From assembly GCA_025450815.1 (NCBI GenBank), contig JANWLO010000053.1, positions 1-39,530 of the forward strand: a stretch of 39,530 nt of DNA, written 5' to 3'. This DNA is from Gemmatimonadaceae bacterium (GTDB lineage Bacteria; Gemmatimonadota; Gemmatimonadetes; Gemmatimonadales; Gemmatimonadaceae). Shown here in pieces: positions 31,124 through 39,530 of this stretch. Each line of letters opens with the position of its first letter. Position 1 is the first letter of the stretch. A program made the position numbers and the translations under genes. A model generated the notes under the pieces. It had not been told where the DNA came from and did not search any database. It saw only the letters and a list, made by a program, of their open reading frames with translations.

Positions 31124-32404
31124 ATGACGGTCACGGACACACACCGCGCAATCGACGCTGTTTGGCGCATCGAGTCGGCAAAGCTCATCGCCGGACTCGC
31201 TCGCATCGTGCACGACGTCGGTCTAGCGGAGGATCTCGCGCAGGACGCCCTCGTCGTCGCGCTCGAGAAATGGCCCGAGACGGGCGTGCCTGACAACCCC
31301 GGTGCGTGGCTGATGGCCACAGCCAAGCATCGCGCGATCGACCAGCTGCGTCGACAGAAGCTCCTGGAACGCAAGCATGAGCAGCTCGGGCACGAGCTCG
31401 ACGCTCGCCAGGATTCCACTGTCCCCGATCTCGACGCGGCCATCGACGACGACATCGGCGACGATCTCCTTCGCCTCGTCTTCACGGCCTGCCATCCCGT
31501 GCTCTCCACCGAGGCGCGCGTCGCGCTCACCCTCCGACTCCTGGGCGGCCTCACCACAGACGAGATCGCGCGCGCCTTTCTCGTCCCCGAATCCACGATC
31601 GCGCAGCGAATCGTCCGTGCGAAACGCACTCTCGCGGACGCGCACGTCCCTTTCGAGGTGCCGCGCGGCGCCGACCTTGCCGAGCGCATGTCGTCCGTTC
31701 TCGGAGTCATCTACCTCATCTTCAACGAGGGCTACTCCGCCACCGCCGGTGATGACTGGATGCGTCCCGCGCTCTGCGATGACGCCCTCCGACTCGGCCG
31801 CATTCTCGCCGAGCTCGCTCCGACCGAGCCCGAGGTGCGCGGGCTCGTCGCGCTCATGGAGATCCAGGCGTCGCGATCGCGAGCGCGCGTGGGGCCGTCG
31901 GGCGAGCCCGTGCTCCTGCTCGAGCAGGATCGCTCGCGGTGGGATCAGATGCTCATCCATCGCGGACTCGACGCGCTCGCTCGCGCCGAGGAGCTGGGCG
32001 GCGCGGAGGGTCCGTACGCCATGCAGGCGGCGATCGCCGCCTGCCACGCGCGCGCGCGCACGGGCGACGACACGGACTGGCCGCGCATTGCGGCGCTCTA
32101 CGAACGTCTGGCGCAGCGCACGCCGTCGCCGGTGGTCGAGCTCAATCGTGCGGTGGCGGTAGCGATGGCCTACGGGCCGGCCGAGGGCCTCGCGCTCGCG
32201 GACAAGCTCGTGTCGGAGCCGTCGCTCCGGAATTACCACCTGCTGCCGAGCGTGCGCGGCGACTTTCTGGCGAAGCTCGGCCGCATGGATGAGGCCCGCG
32301 CCGAGCTCGAGCGCGCGGCGTCGCTCACCCGGAATGCGCGCGAGCGGGAGCTGCTCCTCTCTCGCGCAGCCGCCTGCACTGGCGCCGCCCGCACTGGACT
32401 TTGA
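31124..32404 (+). CDS. ECF42-type RNA polymerase sigma factor
   Basis: The 426-residue product is more than twice the length of a normal ECF sigma factor. Sigma region 2 is at about 20-85 (LARIVHDVGLAEDLAQDALVVALEKWPETG, GAWLMATAKHRAIDQLRR) and region 4 at about 125-175 (LSTEARVALTLRLLGGLTTDEIARAFLVPESTIAQRIVRAKRTL). The remaining 220 residues are the ECF42 extension with DUF6596 motif SSVLGVIYLIFNEGYSAT and TPR-like helices (VVELNRAVAVAMAYGPAEGLALAD). No anti-sigma gene adjoins; in this group the C-terminal extension itself is needed for activity. The YciI gene upstream is its usual genomic partner. Confidence 0.92.
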   Translation: MTVTDTHRAIDAVWRIESAKLIAGLARIVHDVGLAEDLAQDALVVALEKWPETGVPDNPGAWLMATAKHRAIDQLRRQKLLERKHEQLGHELDARQDSTVPDLDAAIDDDIGDDLLRLVFTACHPVLSTEARVALTLRLLGGLTTDEIARAFLVPESTIAQRIVRAKRTLADAHVPFEVPRGADLAERMSSVLGVIYLIFNEGYSATAGDDWMRPALCDDALRLGRILAELAPTEPEVRGLVALMEIQASRSRARVGPSGEPVLLLEQDRSRWDQMLIHRGLDALARAEELGGAEGPYAMQAAIAACHARARTGDDTDWPRIAALYERLAQRTPSPVVELNRAVAVAMAYGPAEGLALADKLVSEPSLRNYHLLPSVRGDFLAKLGRMDEARAELERAASLTRNARERELLLSRAAACTGAARTGL

Positions 32405-32452
32405 GTGCGGGACTCGGCAACGTAAATGCTTACCCTAACCGAGTGGAAATCC

Positions 32453-32986
32453 ATGCGCGTCAGCGTCCTCGCGATCACTATCGCCGCGTCCTTCCTGCCG
32501 CAGCTCGTCGCGGCGCAGGGGACTCCAGTTGCCGATGCCTTCCGCGACTTCGCGCAACGGGAGGGGAAAAACCTCGTGGCCTCCGCCGAGATGATGCCGG
32601 CGGACAAGTACTCTTTCAAGCCGACGCCGGCGCAGATGAGCTTTGGTGACATCGTCGCGCATCTCGTGGAAGGGAACGACTACCTCTGCGGCACGATCGG
32701 CGGCACGAAGGCGCCCGCGCGCGCGAAGATCACCGGCGCCGACAAGAAGGACGTGCTGCTCGGGCAGCTCAAGGAGTCGTTCCAGTTCTGCGACGAGGCG
32801 CTCGCGAAAGTCGACGACTCGAAGCTCTCGGAGCAGCTGCCGTTCTTCGGCGGAAAGACACGCAGCCGTGCCGCGATAATGACGATCGCCACCGGCGACT
32901 GGGCAGACCACTACAGCCAGAGCGCGATCTATCTGCGTCTCAACGGCCTGCTTCCGCCAACGGCGAAGAAGAAGGAAGGGGAGTAG
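32453..32986 (+). CDS. Exported DinB-like protein
   Basis: From ATG 32453 (upstream GTGGAAATCC) the product is 177 residues with a signal peptide ending QLVAAQG. The mature domain is a DinB-like four-helix bundle: VADAFRDFAQREGKNLVASAEMMPADKYSFKPTPAQMSFGDIVAHLVEGNDYLCG, then ATGDWADHYSQSAIYLRLNGLLPP. Metal candidates are the His residues of VAHLVEGND and DHYSQ; the usual third His seems replaced. DinB proteins with export signals are common in this group of bacteria, with unknown role. It is followed by a convergent terminator. Confidence 0.83.
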   Translation: MRVSVLAITIAASFLPQLVAAQGTPVADAFRDFAQREGKNLVASAEMMPADKYSFKPTPAQMSFGDIVAHLVEGNDYLCGTIGGTKAPARAKITGADKKDVLLGQLKESFQFCDEALAKVDDSKLSEQLPFFGGKTRSRAAIMTIATGDWADHYSQSAIYLRLNGLLPPTAKKKEGE

Positions 32987-33001
32987 AACCAGTCAACGCG
33001 A

Positions 33002-33036
33002 GAACGGCCAGCCTCGAATGTCGGGGCTGGCCGTTC
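33002..33036. terminator. Bidirectional terminator
   Basis: GAACGGCCAGCC and GGCTGGCCGTTC form a perfect 12-base stem around an 11-base loop. It lies between the convergent DinB-like and ZU5 lipoprotein genes (stops 32986 and 33073) and is followed on the plus strand by a modest T-rich stretch (GTTGTCTT). Confidence 0.75.
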
Positions 33037-33072
33037 GTTGTCTTCCGGATTTCGATTCGCTCGAGCGATCGC

Positions 33073-33630
33073 TCAGTAGGCGACTGCGTAGGACGAAAAG
33101 TGCCTGATCGACGCCGACACCCAGCGCTGGTCGCGATAGTCGTGCGACGGCTCTCTCTCGGTGACGGTGGTATCCGACTTCATGTACACCACCTGTGCCG
33201 GGCCCTTCGGCACCGTACACTGCGCGTAGCTCAGCGTGACAGTCGCCGGCACGTCGAACTGCAGACCGGTCGGTTGGAACTCTACCCGCGCATGGTAGCC
33301 GCGGATCGCCTGCGCCGTGATGCGCGTGTTTGCCTGCAGCGCGCCCTTTGGAATCACGAGCGAGTGCGGTCCGAAGGAGATCTTGCCGCCGTTTGGTCCG
33401 ATCGTCGCCGAGTTCTGCTGAGGAAGCTGCAGCGTACAGACCAGCAGGTTGTCGACGAGGTTCGTGACGATCTTCGTGACTCCGAGCAGCCCCTGAACGA
33501 CACCGATGAGACTGGGATCGGGCGTTGGCGCGGGCTTCGGCGACATTGGAGCACCCGCGTCGCTGCACCCGAGCACGAGGCCGAGCGCTACGAGGACGAG
33601 CTGTGGGCGAAACCGAGCGAGGGGACGCAT
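33073..33630 (-). CDS. ZU5-like domain lipoprotein
   Basis: The 185-residue product starts at ATG 33630 after CCGGAGATCG. Signal peptide LVALGLVLGC makes it a lipoprotein (Cys22), followed by a Pro-rich linker. The mature part contains a ZU5-like beta domain: GGKISFGPHSLVIPKGALQANTRITAQAI, then VEFQPTGLQFDVPATVTLSYAQC and a C-terminal strand region SASIRHFSSYAVAY. ZU5 domains mediate protein-protein contacts and in bacteria often belong to surface or secreted proteins. Function is otherwise unknown. Confidence 0.83.
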   Translation of the reverse strand: MRPLARFRPQLVLVALGLVLGCSDAGAPMSPKPAPTPDPSLIGVVQGLLGVTKIVTNLVDNLLVCTLQLPQQNSATIGPNGGKISFGPHSLVIPKGALQANTRITAQAIRGYHARVEFQPTGLQFDVPATVTLSYAQCTVPKGPAQVVYMKSDTTVTEREPSHDYRDQRWVSASIRHFSSYAVAY

Positions 33631-33731
33631 GTACGATCTCCGGAAGGTGGTTGTGAGCACGTGGAGAGGAACCTAAGAGCTTTCCAATGTGCCACTGTCA
33701 CGCCGCGGGCCCTCCATGTCATCGCTTCCCA

Positions 33732-33751
33732 CTGTGTGAACTGTCACACAG
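33732..33751. promoter_or_regulatory. Palindromic site in a divergent promoter region
   Basis: CTGTGTGA and TCACACAG form perfect 8-base arms around ACTG. The core TGTGA-N4-TCACA recalls CRP/FNR-family sites, but the 4-base spacing is FNR-like while the arms are CRP-like. It lies between the divergent ZU5 lipoprotein and DUF2911 genes, 92 bases from the latter's ATG. Confidence 0.5.
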
Positions 33752-33842
33752 CGGCCGGAACAGGTGGTTACGGCCCCGTTCGCTACTTTAACCAGATCCT
33801 GCGCCGTTGCGCGGCCGCTGACGAAGGCTCAACTTCGAACCC

Positions 33843-35027
33843 ATGCACGTTCTCCCGGCCCCGTCAATTTTCCTCGCCGCGCTCGCGTTTCTGTCGTCAT
33901 CGCACGCCGATGAGCGCGCAGCGTTCGTAACCACTCTCGGTCGGGACACCGTGGCGATCGAGAGTTTCACGCGCTCGGCGTCGCACATCGAGGGCGACAT
34001 CGTTGTTCGAGTGCCAGGAACCGTGCTCTGTCACTATGCACTCGACCTCACCAGCAACGGTGACGTATCTCGTTCAGTGCTCGACGTGAAGCCGCTCGGT
34101 GACACGAAGGTCCCCGAGCGCCATGTCACTCTCGACTTCACCGCCGATTCGATCCGCATCGATGTCGACTCGGCCGGCCATCGCACGAAGTCGAGCCGCG
34201 CGCGCGAAAAGGGCGCGTATCCGCAGTTCATGACGGGATTCGGTTCGTCGTACGGACTGTATTCATCGCTCGGCGTCTACGAGGTTCTGATCGCGCACCT
34301 GGGCGCGGCGTTCGACTCGGTGACGATCCCGTCGGTGGACATGGCGACTGGACGCACCGTGGTACGACAGTTCGTGCGTCGATCGCCCACGCTCGTCGAC
34401 GCCGACTACTTTCGCATCGCGTTCACGCATCTCACGCTCGATGCATCGGGAGAGATCGTGAGTGCAGACGCCAGCGAGACGACCGAGAAGACGGAGTCGC
34501 GTCGCACCGGCTTCATCGATGTCTCGCAGGTCGCAAAGCAGTTCGTCGCCGCGGACAAGGCGGGGAAGGGTCTCGGGATCGCGTCGCCTAGCGAGGTGGC
34601 GAAGGGTGCGGTGGGCGATCAGCAGATCGTGGTGACCTACAGCAGCCCGCGGCGCCGGAACCGCTCCATCCTCGGCACCGTCGTTCCATACGGCCAGGTG
34701 TGGCGCACGGGCGCGAACGAGGCGACGCTGTTGTTCGCCGATCATGCTCTCGAGATCGGGGGCACGCCTATTCCCGCGGGGACGTACAGTCTGTGGACGC
34801 TGCCCAAGAAGGACGGGTCCGTGCAGCTGATCATCAACGCGCAGCACGGGCAGTGGGGAACGGACTACGACGCCTCGCATGATGTTGCGCGCGTGCCGAT
34901 GAAGGTCGCCACCGCGGCCGCGCCGCAGGATGACTTCACCATGGCGGTCACCGGTAGCGGCGGTGGAGGCGAGCTCCGGATCGCGTGGGATACGTTCATC
35001 TGGACGGTCCCGATCACGGTGAAGTAG
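33843..35027 (+). CDS. Exported protein with DUF2911 domain
   Basis: The 394-residue product has a signal peptide (IFLAALAFLSSSHADE). Residues about 25-235 are a beta-rich region of unknown family. Residues about 255-394 are DUF2911: VGDQQIVVTYSSPRRRNRSILGTVVPYGQVWRTGANEATLLFADHALEIGGTPIPAGTYSLWTLP, and the terminal ELRIAWDTFIWTVPITVK. DUF2911 is common in Bacteroidetes and relatives and has no known activity. It is probably periplasmic. The start ATG 33843 is preceded by no strong ribosome site, although CTTCGAACCC is nearby. Confidence 0.85.
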   Translation: MHVLPAPSIFLAALAFLSSSHADERAAFVTTLGRDTVAIESFTRSASHIEGDIVVRVPGTVLCHYALDLTSNGDVSRSVLDVKPLGDTKVPERHVTLDFTADSIRIDVDSAGHRTKSSRAREKGAYPQFMTGFGSSYGLYSSLGVYEVLIAHLGAAFDSVTIPSVDMATGRTVVRQFVRRSPTLVDADYFRIAFTHLTLDASGEIVSADASETTEKTESRRTGFIDVSQVAKQFVAADKAGKGLGIASPSEVAKGAVGDQQIVVTYSSPRRRNRSILGTVVPYGQVWRTGANEATLLFADHALEIGGTPIPAGTYSLWTLPKKDGSVQLIINAQHGQWGTDYDASHDVARVPMKVATAAAPQDDFTMAVTGSGGGGELRIAWDTFIWTVPITVK

Positions 35028-35159
35028 CGCTCGAAACTCGCGCTGTCGCGCTCCCGTACGATGGGGAGAGATCGCGACGACCGCTGAGAGCTGACTCAAA
35101 CCATCGCCGCCGCGGCGTTGTCCAACGGGTGCTCGACTCACCTTCGCCCCAGTGTGTGC

Positions 35160-37742
35160 ATGCTGCTGCAGCTCGCCCTCCTCGCGCTCTTCCAGGTCGC
35201 TCAGCCGGGTGTGGGACCAATCTCGACGGCGCCGGGCGGAGTAAAGCCGCCGGAGCCCACCCCAGCGGCGGCGGCGTCCACGATGGCTACTGCCGTTCGC
35301 GCTACACACCCTCCCGTGATCGATGGGCGCGACGACGACGAGGTGTGGCGGCAGGCGCAACCCATCACCGCCTTCAGGCAGTTCAGCCCCATCGCGAACG
35401 GAGATCCGCGCTTTCGAACCGAGGGTAAGGTCGCATACGACAACAAGAATTTTTACGTCTTCATTCGGATGTACGATCCGCACCCAGACAGCATCCTGCG
35501 GCTCCTGGGGCGACGCGATGTGCGAGTCGCCACCGATCAGATCAAGATCGTCATCGATTCCTACCACGATCGCCGCACCGGATACGAGTTCGCGGTGAAT
35601 CCCGCAGGCGTGAAGCGCGACTACGCGATATACGGGGACATCAACGAGGATCCTTCGTGGGACGGCGTGTGGGAGGCCGCCACGACCATCGATTCCCTCG
35701 GCTGGACCGCGGAGTTCCGAATACCACTGTCGCAGCTACGCTATCCGAACTCCCCCACACACTCCTTCGGATTCGCCATCTGGCGCGACATCGACCGCTT
35801 CAAGGAGCGCGACAGCTGGCCGCTGTACAACCAGTCGGACGCGCGTTTCGCATCGCAGCTCGGCACCGTGGAGAAGATCGATGGCATTCCGTCGCCGCGG
35901 CGTATTGAGTTCGCGCCGTACGTGCTGACGAAGAACGTCTCGGTCGATCCGGTGTCCGGAAACGCCCGCGATCAGAAACTCTCTGGTGGCGCCGATCTCA
36001 AGTACGGACTGACGTCTAACCTCACGCTCGACGCGACGGTGAATCCCGACTTCGGCCAGGTGGAGTCCGATCCATCGGTGCTCAACCTCTCCGCGTTCGA
36101 GACGTTCTTCGCCGAGCAGCGGCCGTTCTTTGTTGAGGGAACGGGCATCTACAATTTTCAGCTCAATTGCAATATTGTGAATTGCAACAACGAGGGGCTG
36201 TTCTACTCGCGACGCATTGGCCGCTCGCCGCAGCTGGGCTTCCTGTACGGCGACAATGAGTCACCCACATCGTCGACGATTCTGGGCGCGACGAAGCTCA
36301 CGGGACGTCTCGCGGATGGGATGTCGATCGGCGTGCTCGACGCGGTGACCCAGCGCGCGGCGGGATCGCTGGACAGAACCATTGAGCCCACGACCAACTA
36401 CGCGGTAGTTCGCGCGCAGCAGGATCTTCGCAACGGCGAAAGCGGCATCGGTATGATTGTCACCGGCGTGAATCGCGCCAACGACAGCTGGACTGGCGAC
36501 GTGCTGCAACGCGATGCGTATACCGGCGCCACCGACTTCCGTCACCGATTCGACAACCGGAAGTTCGAGATAACCGGCTCGATCGGTGCGAGCCGCGTGG
36601 CCGGCAGCGCCGCGTCGATCGCGGCGACTCAGCGCGACGCGGTGCACTTCTATCAACAGCCGGATGGCAACCTTCACTTCGATTCCACGCGAACGTCGCT
36701 GTCGGGAGACGAGGAGCAAATAACGTTCGGGAAAGTCGGCGGCGGGCTCACGCGTTTCCAGACGTCGTACAATCGGCTCTCGCCCGGATTCGAGCCCAAC
36801 GATCTTGGATACCTGCAGCGCGCCGACCTGCAGAACTGGTCGAACTGGTTCTCGCTCAACTGGAACACGCCCGCGATGTTCTTCAACTCGGCGGGATGGA
36901 ACTTCAACTTCTGGAACTACTGGAATACTGCGGGGCTGCCGATCGAGCGCGCGTTCAACACCAACGCGCACGTCACGCTCAGGAACAACATGCTCGTGAA
37001 TCCAGGTATCACCTTCTCCCAGCTCCCTGGTACGTACAGCGATCGCAACTCGCGCGGCGGTCCTGCTGTGCGACACTCACCGCTCGTCAACGGGTTTATC
37101 AACTTCACCGGCGACGATCGCAAGCAGGTGATTCCCTCATTTACGGTGAATGCCGGCAGGAGCGACTATGGGCACGGCGGCTGGTTCGACCTGAATCCGA
37201 GCGCCGATCTTCGCGTCTCCAGTCGTTTCCACATGAACCTCGGCGTGGATTTCAACCACAACCGGGACGACACGCAGTGGTACGGCAACTTCACCGATTC
37301 CGTGGACGTCACCCACTACACGTTTGCGCACCTCAATCAGCAGACGCTGAGCGCCACGCTGCGCTTCGACGTCACGGCCACGCCGAACCTGACGTTCCAA
37401 CTCTACGCGTCGCCATTCGTCACGAAGGGGAGCTACTCGAACATCCGCGAGATCGACGACCCGCGGGCGGCGGATTACTTCAAGCGATATAAGCCGTACA
37501 CCGATGAGACGGTGCTCGCCGGTCAGCCATCGGGCTTCAATGTGAAGCAGTTCCGATCGAATGCGGTGGTGCGCTGGGAATACAGGCCGGGGTCGACGCT
37601 GTATCTGGTGTGGACGCAGCAGCGCGCCGACGCACTGCCCGTTGTCGGAAGCGAGAACTTCTCCGGCAACTACGGCAATCTGTTCAACCTGCACCCGGAC
37701 AACACCTTCCTCGTGAAGATGTCGTACTGGTTCAATCGCTGA
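35160..37742 (+). CDS. DUF5916 / CBM9-like outer-membrane protein
   Basis: The 860-residue product from ATG 35160 has signal peptide LLQLALLALFQVAQ. A family-9 carbohydrate-binding-like domain spans about 40-235: PPVIDGRDDDEVWRQAQPI, GKVAYDNKNFYVFIRMYDPHPD, TDQIKIVIDSYHDRRTGYEFAVNPAGVKRDYAIYGD and WTAEFRIPLSQLRYP. The rest is DUF5916, a barrel-like region with YGLTSNLTLDATVNPDFGQVESDPSVLNLSAFETFFAEQRPFFVEGTGIYNF. The ADPSVVNL/E.RPFF.EG signature is typical. The protein is thought to be an outer-membrane barrel with a surface or periplasmic binding domain; its ligand is unknown. An in-frame TTG at 35118 is less likely as the start. A 132-base gap separates it from the DUF2911 gene. Confidence 0.88.
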   Translation: MLLQLALLALFQVAQPGVGPISTAPGGVKPPEPTPAAAASTMATAVRATHPPVIDGRDDDEVWRQAQPITAFRQFSPIANGDPRFRTEGKVAYDNKNFYVFIRMYDPHPDSILRLLGRRDVRVATDQIKIVIDSYHDRRTGYEFAVNPAGVKRDYAIYGDINEDPSWDGVWEAATTIDSLGWTAEFRIPLSQLRYPNSPTHSFGFAIWRDIDRFKERDSWPLYNQSDARFASQLGTVEKIDGIPSPRRIEFAPYVLTKNVSVDPVSGNARDQKLSGGADLKYGLTSNLTLDATVNPDFGQVESDPSVLNLSAFETFFAEQRPFFVEGTGIYNFQLNCNIVNCNNEGLFYSRRIGRSPQLGFLYGDNESPTSSTILGATKLTGRLADGMSIGVLDAVTQRAAGSLDRTIEPTTNYAVVRAQQDLRNGESGIGMIVTGVNRANDSWTGDVLQRDAYTGATDFRHRFDNRKFEITGSIGASRVAGSAASIAATQRDAVHFYQQPDGNLHFDSTRTSLSGDEEQITFGKVGGGLTRFQTSYNRLSPGFEPNDLGYLQRADLQNWSNWFSLNWNTPAMFFNSAGWNFNFWNYWNTAGLPIERAFNTNAHVTLRNNMLVNPGITFSQLPGTYSDRNSRGGPAVRHSPLVNGFINFTGDDRKQVIPSFTVNAGRSDYGHGGWFDLNPSADLRVSSRFHMNLGVDFNHNRDDTQWYGNFTDSVDVTHYTFAHLNQQTLSATLRFDVTATPNLTFQLYASPFVTKGSYSNIREIDDPRAADYFKRYKPYTDETVLAGQPSGFNVKQFRSNAVVRWEYRPGSTLYLVWTQQRADALPVVGSENFSGNYGNLFNLHPDNTFLVKMSYWFNR

Positions 37743-37760
37743 GCCTCGGCCGTGGCGAGG

Positions 37761-39518
37761 CTATTGCCAGGCGAAGATGTTCGACGCTGCCGTGCCGGCG
37801 CGTGCGCGCGCGAGGTCATCCGCCTGAGTCAGGGACCTGCGCGCCCGGTTCTCGCTCACGAATCGAACCTCGATGCTGCGATGCACGCCTGGTCCTCTGT
37901 CGAGCGGCGCGGCGATATCCACGCGCCACGTCGTCTGCGACTGCGCCGGCACCGCCGCGAGCAGACTCACGCCCACGGAGCTTCGAATAGGGCTGCCCAC
38001 GCCGTATGGCACGTCGCCGGCCCACACCTTACCCGCGTCCGCGAACACCGCGGCTCCAATGGCTGACCAGCTTCCGAATCGGCGAATCGCCCAGCGGTCT
38101 TCGATGCGCGCAACCGCGCGCTGCGCGCCGGCCTCCTCCGAGCCGCGAAAGCCACGCACGCCCGATCGCGAATTGCCGAGGGTGAGCTCGTAGGGGAACA
38201 GTGAGCGCCACGCGCCCGCGAAGTCCCCAGTGACGATGAGCGTGTGGTATTGACCCGGCTTCACGTAGTAGGCGAGACGCGCCGTCGTTACGAGCCCCGT
38301 CCAACCGCCCGTGGAGGCGTCGCGTTGTACCTCGCCAGAAAGGCGCGTTCCAAGATATGATGTGCCGAACGCGCGTCCGGCCAGCACATCTCCCCCAAAG
38401 AGCCAGTTGGTGTTGCCGAGATGCGGGATGCCGCGGCCGATCTGCGTCGCGAGCTGCATGCCCAGCGGTAGATCCTGCGTGCCGTAGAGAGCGTCGTAGC
38501 CGACGACTCGCTTGTAGTCGAGCATGCGCAACCCTGCTACCGCGGCGAGACGTGTGGCGTGGTAGTCGGGATATCGGTCGTCGAACAGGTTGTCCGGCTC
38601 GTGCACGAATCCAGAATCGGTGATCACGATGCCGCGATCGTGAGTGCTCATGCGCTCGTGCGTGAGCACGCCGCCCAGAAACAGCCGTCGTGTGCCGATG
38701 TCCACTCGGCTCACTGCGCCAACGTCCGCCAGGAAGTGGTGCACGCCCAGCGACAGCGGATCGTCCTCGATGCGATCGAAGCCGGTGTAGCTGTTCGTGT
38801 ACGACAATCCGGTGTGCCATGCGACGTGCTGCAGATTCGTGTAGAACGGATGGTCGAGCGCGGCTAGCGCGTGGCCACCGATCGGATCGCGGGCAGCGTC
38901 GAGCGTGAGTCGCTCGGGCGAGTTGAACGCCGCGTAGTTCACGTAGCGCGCTCCGAAGCCGTCGCGGTACGCGTCGCCCTGCCGCCACGAGACGTCGGCA
39001 TACTGGCCAGTGCCGAGCACGTTCGAGTTCCCGAATCGCAGCGACGTGAGCTGCAGCCCACTGAACGATGCGTCGACGACGAGCGAGATCTCGTCGACGG
39101 TCGTGACGTCGATCGCGACCGCTCCGGGGCCGTCGGGCGTCGCGGTGACCTTTGCGTTGGCGAGGAACGGCTGGGCGCGCAACACGCGCTCCGTCTCGGC
39201 GCGACGCAGCTCGGTGCACACGCCGCCCTCCTTCAGCTCGAGGAAGCTCTGAACGACGCGCGGCTGAGTGGTGCGATGCTGCATCAGCACACTGCTCACG
39301 GCGTGACGCAAGGTGCCGGAGCGCCCGAGCATCGGCGGGCCTTGCGGATGAATCGTGATTGTGGTGATACGCTCGCCGTCGCACGATTGAACGGCCGGCG
39401 ACGGCGGAGCCACCGTTGTGCTGTCCTGCGCCGGGAGCGCGGTGGCCACCCACGCGCATGTCGCGATGCGGGCCCCCCCTAGTCGAGCCGCAAGGCGAGG
39501 TCGAGATCGGCGCCACAC
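37761..39518 (-). CDS. BamA/Omp85-like barrel protein with one POTRA domain
   Basis: The 585-residue product begins at GTG 39518, 12 bases from the window edge, so the true start may lie outside. After a putative signal peptide ending ALPAQ comes a POTRA-like domain at about 40-140 (ERITTITIHPQG, LELKEGGVCTELRRAETERVLRAQPFLANAKVTATPDG). A barrel follows: LRFGNSNVLGTGQYADVSWRQGD, LTLDAARDPIGGHALAALDHPFY and GNSRSGVRGFRGSEEAG, the latter matching the VRGF/Y signature of Omp85 loop 6. Such proteins insert or move proteins or lipids at the outer membrane. The G-rich run near 39473-39479 is a risk point for frameshift. The gene converges with the DUF5916 gene. Confidence 0.85.
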   Translation of the reverse strand: MWRRSRPRLAARLGGARIATCAWVATALPAQDSTTVAPPSPAVQSCDGERITTITIHPQGPPMLGRSGTLRHAVSSVLMQHRTTQPRVVQSFLELKEGGVCTELRRAETERVLRAQPFLANAKVTATPDGPGAVAIDVTTVDEISLVVDASFSGLQLTSLRFGNSNVLGTGQYADVSWRQGDAYRDGFGARYVNYAAFNSPERLTLDAARDPIGGHALAALDHPFYTNLQHVAWHTGLSYTNSYTGFDRIEDDPLSLGVHHFLADVGAVSRVDIGTRRLFLGGVLTHERMSTHDRGIVITDSGFVHEPDNLFDDRYPDYHATRLAAVAGLRMLDYKRVVGYDALYGTQDLPLGMQLATQIGRGIPHLGNTNWLFGGDVLAGRAFGTSYLGTRLSGEVQRDASTGGWTGLVTTARLAYYVKPGQYHTLIVTGDFAGAWRSLFPYELTLGNSRSGVRGFRGSEEAGAQRAVARIEDRWAIRRFGSWSAIGAAVFADAGKVWAGDVPYGVGSPIRSSVGVSLLAAVPAQSQTTWRVDIAAPLDRGPGVHRSIEVRFVSENRARRSLTQADDLARARAGTAASNIFAWQ

Positions 39519-39530
39519 CCCCGGCTCTCC

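Noticed and set aside
33732-33751. Reading the palindrome as a canonical CRP site
   Set aside because: CRP needs TGTGA-N6-TCACA; here the spacer is four bases, so only a general regulatory site is claimed.
34263-35567. A 434-codon minus-strand frame under DUF2911/DUF5916
   Set aside because: It is antisense to two recognisable genes, with an Arg/His-rich product and no motif.
1-39530. CRISPR arrays, tRNA, rRNA, IS ends, phage genes
   Set aside because: No regularly spaced direct repeats, cloverleaf-like sequences, transposase motifs or phage proteins were seen on either strand.

Overview
The window is GC-rich DNA from a diderm (outer-membrane) soil-type bacterium. The best fit is Gemmatimonadota or a close relative. 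This rests on gene content: a SusC/SusD-type outer-membrane pair, a very large Ser/Thr kinase-cyclase-AAA-TPR protein, a DUF5916/CBM9 barrel protein, many lipoproteins with clear lipoboxes, an ECF42-type sigma factor with a YciI/DGPF partner, and several small soil-type enzymes (DinB, VOC, GNAT, DUF1697). No rRNA, tRNA, CRISPR array, insertion sequence or phage gene was seen. The taxonomic call is inference.

Layout. 1-2452: the end of an unrecognised gene overlaps a PAS/HisKA sensor kinase. 2445-7566 (minus): a 1603-residue kinase/cyclase-like/ATPase/TPR regulator followed by a small DUF4242 protein. 7906-10924: a lipoprotein, a TPR lipoprotein and a GNAT enzyme. 10874-12438: a TetR regulator divergent from a lamin-tail-domain lipoprotein, with two matching 23-bp palindromes between them. 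12521-15669: small enzymes (DinB, MOSC, MtfA-like peptidase, unknown, VOC). 15699-18300: DUF1697, cupin, GNAT and PhnB-like genes with two decayed gene fragments. 18301-18699: a non-coding leader rich in hairpins. 18700-23660: SusC, SusD, and a convergent stand-alone TonB plug lipoprotein. 23786-26370: a methyltransferase, a His-rich exported protein and a Cys-rich flavodoxin-fold protein. 26402-27796: an exported serine-hydrolase-fold protein that has lost its catalytic residues. 27793-30540: an arsenic cluster (arsN1-like, arsR, arsM, arsN2, arsC). 30596-32404: YciI plus ECF42 sigma factor. 32453-39518: exported and outer-membrane proteins (DinB-like, ZU5 lipoprotein, DUF2911, DUF5916, BamA-like barrel).

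How the parts work together. The arsenic cluster reads as reduction of arsenate (ArsC), methylation of arsenite (ArsM) and N-acetylation of arsenical substrates (ArsN2, perhaps ArsN1). Two identical-format ArsR boxes lie before arsR and before arsM, and no ArsB or Acr3 efflux pump is present in the window. The SusCD pair should import an unidentified nutrient across the outer membrane. The TetR repressor very probably controls itself and the lamin-tail lipoprotein.

The most unusual items are the TetR/lamin-tail pair with its paired operators, the pump-less ars cluster with an apparently leaderless arsR, the serine-hydrolase pseudoenzyme translationally coupled to arsN1, and the single-domain plug lipoprotein beside SusCD. 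None is proven to be a new system. Starts were chosen from Shine-Dalgarno spacing and family alignment recalled from memory; no database search was run.
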